DNA of 64,000 bases from the NCBI RefSeq assembly GCF_004792685.1, contig NZ_SRXT01000001.1:434001-498000 (forward strand). Direction: 5' to 3'. Shown piece by piece: positions 59,652 to 64,000 of the stretch (positions within the stretch are counted from its first letter, which is position 1; each line of letters starts with the position of its first letter). The notes under the pieces were generated by a model, which worked only from the letters and a program-made list of their open reading frames with translations, was not told where the DNA came from and searched no databases. Both the position numbers and the translations under genes were made by a program. Source of the DNA: Sphingomonas gei. Its GTDB lineage: Bacteria; Pseudomonadota; Alphaproteobacteria; Sphingomonadales; Sphingomonadaceae.

Positions 59652-60893
59652 GTGGACGAGCAGCCGCGGGCGATGGGCGGGGGCAGCGAGAGCGATGGCG
59701 GGATTCCGGCCGCCGCGCCGCGCGAGCCGATCCTGTCACCCGAACCGAACGAAAGTCTCGGCGAAGGGCTCAAGCGCGACCGGCTGATGGCGGCGCTCGC
59801 GCTGATGATCGGCATCGGGCTGGTGTTCGGGATTCCTTTCGCGCTGCGCGAGGGTTCGCCCTTCTTCCTGCCGCTCACTGCTGCTTTGGTGATCGCGATC
59901 GCGCTGGTGCCGTTGCTCGAATGGCTCGAGCGCCACCGCATGCCCGCGCCGCTGGCGGCGTTCCTCTGCGTGCTGATGTTCCTCAGCGTCGCCAATATCG
60001 CATTGGCTTCGATCGTCGTCCCGGCGTGGCAATGGATGCAGCGGCTTCCCGAGAGCATTCCCAAGATCCAGCACAATCTCGAGCCGCTGATCCGCTTTTA
60101 CTCGCGGCTCGAGCGGTTCGTCGACAAGACGCTGCACAATTTTGCATCGACCCCGGCACGCCAGCCCGAGACGATCGCAGTGGCGCCGCCGCGCTCGCTG
60201 TTCGACCTGTTCACCACCTCGGCGCCGTCGGCGCTGATCGAGATGTTCTTCGCGATCCTGGTGATCTATTTCTTCCTGTCAGGCTGGACCCGGTTGCGGC
60301 GCAATGCGATCACGCGGCGCTCGAGCTTCGGCGGGGCGATGGCGACGGCGCGGGTGATCCAGGACGTGGTCGACGATACCTCGGCCTATCTCGGCACGAT
60401 CACCCTGATCAACGTGACTCTCGGGCTGATCGTAGCGGGGGCGCTGTGGGCGATCGGCATGCCGACGCCGCTGATGTGGGGCGGCATCGTCGCCTTGCTC
60501 AACTACATTCCCTATATCGGCCCGGTAATGGCGGCGCTGCTGCTCGGGCTGGGCGGGCTGATGAGCTTTGCCGATTTATGGTGGGCGCTGCTGCCTGCGG
60601 TGATGATGATCGGCGCGCATCTGATCGAAGCCAATGTGGTGACGCCGCTGATCGTCGGGCACCGGCTGACGATCAGCCCGATCATGATCCTCGTCTCGCT
60701 GAGCTTCTGGGGCTGGGTGTGGGGCACGCCGGGCGCATTGCTCGCCGTGCCGCTGCTGATCATCATCCAGACCGTGCTCAACGCCGCGGGCAAACCCGAC
60801 ATCGCCGGCTTCCTGTTCGAACACGGCACCTTGATCGCCGATCCGGCCGAACCGCGCGGGCCACGGCGAGAAAGTCGCGACCAATCCGGTTGA
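59652..60893 (+). CDS. AI-2E family transporter (UPF0118/PerM-like)
   Basis: The 413-residue membrane protein has about eight hydrophobic segments, starting near LMAALALMIGIGLVFGIPFAL and including FFAILVIYFFLSGWTRL and MWGGIVALLNYIPYIGPVMAALL. The NYIPYIGP motif is characteristic. The family includes TqsA, which exports AI-2 in E. coli, but substrates of most members are unknown. It starts with GTG and stops about 45 bases before a tRNA-Asp gene. Confidence 0.9.
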   Translation: MDEQPRAMGGGSESDGGIPAAAPREPILSPEPNESLGEGLKRDRLMAALALMIGIGLVFGIPFALREGSPFFLPLTAALVIAIALVPLLEWLERHRMPAPLAAFLCVLMFLSVANIALASIVVPAWQWMQRLPESIPKIQHNLEPLIRFYSRLERFVDKTLHNFASTPARQPETIAVAPPRSLFDLFTTSAPSALIEMFFAILVIYFFLSGWTRLRRNAITRRSSFGGAMATARVIQDVVDDTSAYLGTITLINVTLGLIVAGALWAIGMPTPLMWGGIVALLNYIPYIGPVMAALLLGLGGLMSFADLWWALLPAVMMIGAHLIEANVVTPLIVGHRLTISPIMILVSLSFWGWVWGTPGALLAVPLLIIIQTVLNAAGKPDIAGFLFEHGTLIADPAEPRGPRRESRDQSG

Positions 60894-60937
60894 CACCCCC
60901 CCGAGCCGGGGTTAGTGCCCGCCTCCTCGCTTCGAGA

Positions 60938-61014
<77 letters not shown>

Positions 61015-61095
61015 CGCGGGATCCCGTCTGGGAGCCCTGTTGGTCAATTCGAAGCGGTTTCCTGATCGCGGCATGCGTCGCCTCGCTTGGATCAA

Positions 61096-61172
<77 letters not shown>

Positions 61173-61278
61173 TGCCCGTTCGGAACTGCCGGCGCCCCTC
61201 GGTTGACTTTGGCATCGCCGAAGCCTTCAATGCCGTGCAAATAACGGTCGCGATTGCGTGCATCCTGGGGAGAGGGCG

Positions 61279-62229
61279 ATGCGGCGACGTGTGATCCTGT
61301 TGCTTCCGGTATTGTTCGCCTGCAGCCACTGCGCGGGCCCCGAACCGTCGCCTTCGCCGGTTCCGAGCAGCGAGGGCCCGAGCGACCCTCCTCCCAAGGC
61401 CCTGCCGCGTCCGCCCGACCCGTCGCCTGCATCTGCCGGGCCCGGAGACCCCATCGTGCGCGACGGCCCCCTTGCCTCGGCCGGACCTCCGGCGGAGACG
61501 GGGACAGGGGCGGGACGGGTCCCGGCTGTCGCTCGGTCGAGCGATGACGGACTGGTATCCTGCGACGCCGTAGACGATGATGTCTCACCCGCGGATTGCA
61601 GCGAGTTCACCCGCCAGAAGGCTCGGCTGCGGCCGGGGATGCTGGCATTCGATCCGCCGGCGAAGATGACCGTGGGCGTGACCTACGATCTGACTTTGAG
61701 CATCGGCAAGGCGGCGGACGCCGAGGAAGTGCGCGCCGACGTGCGGCGGCAGGGGCGCCGGCTGGAGGAGCGCCCGCTGCAGGTCGGCGGGTTCATGACC
61801 GCGAATCTGACCGGGACGGCGTTCACCATCAAGCTCCAGGGCGACGAAGGCCCGGAGCGCAGATTGGGCGCCGATCGACGCGAGATCTGGCAATGGCAGG
61901 TGACCCCCACCCAGCCCGGACCGCAGCGCCTGTTGCTCAAGGTTTCAGCCGATGCGGTGCGTGCCGACGGCAACCGCCATCGCTTCTCGCTGGCGAACCG
62001 CCCGGTCGATGTCCTCGTCGAGGTCTCCGCTGCACAGCGGCGCGAGAATCGCGCCAGGGCGATCGAGGAGTCGCTCGGGCGCGGCGCGCGCGTGATGAGT
62101 GCACTCGAGAAATGGTTGATCGGGCTGGCGGCCTTGCTCGCCGCAGCGGGTGGGGCGTGGCTCGCGGTGCGCAAATTCGGCAAAGGCAAGGATCCCGCCG
62201 CCGGCGACAAGCCGCCGGCGAAACCCTAG
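61279..62229 (+). CDS. Membrane-anchored putative lipoprotein with a W-x-W beta domain
   Basis: The 316-residue protein starts with a signal ending FACSHC (lipobox-like), then a long Pro/Ser/Gly-rich linker (residues about 20-95). A folded domain follows around residues 118-260, with YDLTLSIGKA, WQWQVTPTQPGPQRLLLKV and VLVEVSAAQ. Near the C-terminus is a single membrane helix (WLIGLAALLAAAGGAWLAV) and a basic tail. The WQWxVTP pattern resembles immunoglobulin-like domains in bacterial proteins with membrane anchors. No function is known. It starts with ATG after GGGGAGAGGG. Confidence 0.7.
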   Translation: MRRRVILLLPVLFACSHCAGPEPSPSPVPSSEGPSDPPPKALPRPPDPSPASAGPGDPIVRDGPLASAGPPAETGTGAGRVPAVARSSDDGLVSCDAVDDDVSPADCSEFTRQKARLRPGMLAFDPPAKMTVGVTYDLTLSIGKAADAEEVRADVRRQGRRLEERPLQVGGFMTANLTGTAFTIKLQGDEGPERRLGADRREIWQWQVTPTQPGPQRLLLKVSADAVRADGNRHRFSLANRPVDVLVEVSAAQRRENRARAIEESLGRGARVMSALEKWLIGLAALLAAAGGAWLAVRKFGKGKDPAAGDKPPAKP

Positions 62230-62654
62230 CGGCGCGACCCGCCGAACCTCGAATCGATCGCGTAGCCGCCCGCGCCGAGCGTCGCGAAGAGCAGGCCGAC
62301 CAGGATCAGGCTGGTCGCCGGGTAAGCGGCGCGGATGCCGAGCCGCGCGTCGATCACCGCGACGAGGATGGCGAAATGAATCGCGCAGACCAGCCCGGCC
62401 CAGCGCGTCGCGAGGCCGAGCACGAAGCCGACTCCGCAGGCGAACTGCGCCCATACCGAGATCAAGGCGAGCCAGCGCGGCTCGGGAAAGCCGTGGCTGC
62501 CGAGGAAGCGGGCATATTCGGCCATGCGCGCGCTGCTCTGGATTTCATCCCAGACGCCCCAGATCAGGAAGGCGCCGACGACCAGGCGGGCCACCAGCAA
62601 CGCGGCATCGGAATTGCCTGCGAATCCCGCGGATCGACTGCGCCTGAATGCCAT
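62226..62654 (-). CDS. DoxX-family membrane protein
   Basis: The 142-residue product has four membrane helices, including LLVARLVVGAFLIWGVWDEI, ALISVWAQFACGVGFVLGLA and AIHFAILVAVIDARLG. DoxX relatives are associated with redox stress, thiosulfate:quinone reductase or surfactant-like exports; function is unclear. Its stop overlaps the lipoprotein stop by four bases on the opposite strand. Confidence 0.85.
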   Translation of the reverse strand: MAFRRSRSAGFAGNSDAALLVARLVVGAFLIWGVWDEIQSSARMAEYARFLGSHGFPEPRWLALISVWAQFACGVGFVLGLATRWAGLVCAIHFAILVAVIDARLGIRAAYPATSLILVGLLFATLGAGGYAIDSRFGGSRR

Positions 62655-62711
62655 GTTCGTTCCCTTTTTGCCGCGCCCGCGCTAGCGGGGTTTGCCCGCG
62701 TTTGCGACTGC

Positions 62712-62945
62712 TCAATTGCGGGGAAGGCGCCAGTTTCCGGTTTCCATCCAGCGCAGCATCGGCTTGAGCGGGGTGATCCAGATTATGCCGAGCACGACAT
62801 AGATCACCAGCTGGACGAGGATCGGCAGCGCGCCGATCTGGCTGGAAAAGCTGGCGACGATCACCACCCAAACGAGGATCAGCAGCAGGATCGCGAGCAT
62901 GCCCGCGGGCTTGCGCCAGCTGGCCTTCACTTCTCCGCGTGCCAC
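62712..62945 (-). CDS. DUF2842 family small membrane protein
   Basis: The 77-residue protein has two membrane helices (MLAILLLILVWVVIVASF and LVQLVIYVVLGIIWITP) and ends PLKPMLRWMETG. This matches the DUF2842 family found in alphaproteobacteria. The GTG start overlaps the end of the cyclo-ligase gene by 19 bases, showing coupling. Role unknown. Confidence 0.83.
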   Translation of the reverse strand: MARGEVKASWRKPAGMLAILLLILVWVVIVASFSSQIGALPILVQLVIYVVLGIIWITPLKPMLRWMETGNWRLPRN

Positions 62946-63481
62946 AACATGCCCTCCTCGGTAATGATCGCGTGCAGCGGCACGTCCCAGATGTCGGCGG
63001 GGATAGCCGGAACCTCCTGCACCGACCAGGCGACTCCGACCCGCCAGGCCTTTTCGTAGCGGGCAAAAGCGCGGTCGTAATGCCCGGCGCCCTGGCCGAG
63101 CCGATTGAGCCGACGGTCATAGCCGACCAAAGGGGTAAGGATGACGTCGGGCGCGACTTCGGGGCTGGTGGGCTGGGGCTGGCGCAGGTTGAACGGGCCG
63201 GCGACCAGCGGCTCGCCGAGCTGCCAGGCAAGGAAGCGGATCGGCGCGGACCGATCGACGACGAAGGGCAACGCCAGCGTGCAGCCCGAAGCGGCGGCGG
63301 CGGCGGCGAGCTGGGTGGGATCCGCCTCGCTGCCGACCGGGCAATAGGTCGCGACGGTCATACCGCGCCTGAGTCGCTCGACAAAGGCCTCGGGCGCGAG
63401 GATCGCGGTGGAGGATTGGGCAGCGAAGCCGTCGCGATCGGCGCGCAGCCTGGCGCGGAGCGCGGGCTTGTCGAGCATCAT
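62927..63481 (-). CDS. 5-formyltetrahydrofolate cyclo-ligase
   Basis: The product (about 184 residues) converts 5-formyl-THF to 5,10-methenyl-THF with ATP. Conserved features are the N-terminal DKPALRARLRADRD, VATYCPVGSEADP and the C-terminal GYDRRLNRLGQGAGHYDRAFAR. It lies beside 6S RNA and zapA, a conserved order in proteobacteria. The start could be 63481, 63478 or 63511; none has a clear ribosome binding site. Confidence 0.9.
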   Translation of the reverse strand: MMLDKPALRARLRADRDGFAAQSSTAILAPEAFVERLRRGMTVATYCPVGSEADPTQLAAAAAASGCTLALPFVVDRSAPIRFLAWQLGEPLVAGPFNLRQPQPTSPEVAPDVILTPLVGYDRRLNRLGQGAGHYDRAFARYEKAWRVGVAWSVQEVPAIPADIWDVPLHAIITEEGMLWHAEK

Positions 63482-63523
63482 GCGGGACGAATGCGGTGGC
63501 GGGACCGCCATGGCCGTTTGCCA

Positions 63524-63656
63524 AAATATCCTCTGACGCCTGGTACGTCAGGTGGGAACCATGTGCCACAGACCTGGATCTGCACAGGGACAGCTCCCAT
63601 GGATGATGAATAGCCTCAGGGATATGCCTAGGCTCGTACCGGGCAGTTCCCGCCGT
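63524..63656 (-). ncRNA. ssrS: 6S RNA
   Basis: On the minus strand the region starts ACGGCGGGAACTGCC and ends with GGTTCCCACC, giving the GGGAAC/GTTCCC closing stem of 6S RNA with an internal open region. A CTGACG/CGTCAG hairpin (63533-63551) and a T-rich tail could end it. It sits between zapA and the cyclo-ligase gene, the canonical location. 6S RNA mimics a melted promoter and binds sigma-70 RNA polymerase in stationary phase. Ends are approximate. Confidence 0.78.
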
Positions 63657-63661
63657 AGATG

Positions 63662-63690
63662 CATGTAGGGGGCGGGAGCGTGGGACGCAA
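63662..63690 (-). promoter_or_regulatory. Putative promoter of 6S RNA
   Basis: On the minus strand TTGCGT (63690-63685) and TACATG (63667-63662) are 17 bases apart, with the predicted start about six bases later at the first stem base of 6S RNA. The promoter would lie directly downstream of the zapA stop. Confidence 0.5.
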
Positions 63691-63696
63691 CCGACG

Positions 63697-63999
63697 TTAT
63701 GCCTCTGCCGCGTCTTCCTCGAGCGCGGCGGCAACCGCTTCTAGCCGGTCGGCGATGCGCTCAAGCAATACCGGCGAAACGCCTTGCGGGGGATTGCGCT
63801 GCACGTCGTCGACGAGATCGGCGAGAATCAGTGAGAGGTAGACCAGGGTCCGCTCGGCGTTGAGCCCGCCCGAGGCGCGCTGCGCGGTTTCGGCGTGCTT
63901 CTGGAGAATCGATTCGAGATGGCGCAGATGCGGCTCGTCGCCGTCGCGCGCGGCGATCGAATAGCTCCTGCCCGCGATGTTGATGTCGACATCGGCCAT
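63697..63999 (-). CDS. zapA: Cell division protein ZapA
   Basis: The 100-residue protein begins MADVDINIAGRSYSIAARDGDE and has the central coiled helix ESILQKHAETAQRA; it matches ZapA, which bundles FtsZ filaments in the division ring. The complete reading frame fits, with the ATG just inside the window end. It is followed by 6S RNA on the same strand. Confidence 0.88.
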   Translation of the reverse strand: MADVDINIAGRSYSIAARDGDEPHLRHLESILQKHAETAQRASGGLNAERTLVYLSLILADLVDDVQRNPPQGVSPVLLERIADRLEAVAAALEEDAAEA

Positions 64000-64000
64000 C

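Noticed and set aside
61258-61278. Earlier start of the lipoprotein gene
   Set aside because: The ATG at 61279 is preceded by a strong purine-rich ribosome binding site and starts the signal peptide directly.

Overview
The window is GC-rich, densely packed bacterial chromosome and looks like a sphingomonad alphaproteobacterium (Sphingomonas or a close relative). The grounds are gene order and protein type: pckA divergent from a ChvI/ChvG two-component pair, followed by hprK-rapZ-EIIA-HPr; lptD-surA-pdxA-rsmA; zapA-6S RNA-5-formyl-THF cyclo-ligase; and an acyl-CoA catabolic region with a TonB-dependent receptor. The genus is inferred, not measured.

Layout. (1) 1-2.2 kb: end of recR, def, rmuC. 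(2) 2.2-10.4 kb: META-domain protein, a SpoU-type rRNA methyltransferase, then the PTS-like regulatory operon (HPr, EIIA, RapZ, HprK) with ChvG/ChvI and divergent pckA. (3) 10.4-19.8 kb: small conserved proteins, a Tat-exported DUF885 protein, NfeD/SPFH membrane pair, CitE-like lyase, guaB, an RsmB-type methyltransferase and a TPR protein. (4) 20.1-27.1 kb: rsmA, pdxA, surA and lptD on the minus strand, then holC and ndk on the plus strand, closed by a clear intrinsic terminator. (5) 27.1-29.8 kb: a second two-component system and a secreted four-EF-hand protein. (6) 30-57.7 kb: a region dominated by acyl-CoA metabolism, with two acyl-CoA synthetases, five acyl-CoA dehydrogenases (two adjacent pairs plus one ACAD10/11-like), a FadB-type bifunctional enzyme, two thioesterases, a zinc alcohol dehydrogenase, an APH-like kinase, an SDR, a serine hydrolase, a TonB-dependent receptor, and TetR and ArsR regulators. 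(7) 57.7-64 kb: DUF2809 protein, glpK, AI-2E family transporter, two identical tRNA-Asp genes, an unusual membrane-anchored putative lipoprotein, DoxX, DUF2842, the cyclo-ligase, 6S RNA and zapA.

The acyl-CoA genes suggest one programme. An outer-membrane receptor could take up a substrate, ligases activate it, paired dehydrogenases and FadB carry out beta-oxidation, and a split ACAD/APH-kinase/SDR set may handle 4-hydroxyacyl-CoA intermediates. A tandem-domain TetR regulator sits divergent to that set, with a palindrome in the shared promoter region. No thiolase is visible.

The intergenic space is rich in structured repeats: at least eight two-hairpin elements of about 75-85 bp, three larger inverted repeats of a different sequence class, two diverged inverted copies of an approximately 300-bp non-coding repeat, and a 26-bp motif seen three times. 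No transposase, prophage, CRISPR array or plasmid origin was found. The most unusual items are the split ACAD10/11-like module with its double-TetR regulator, the 300-bp repeat, and the W-x-W lipoprotein beside the tandem tRNA-Asp genes.
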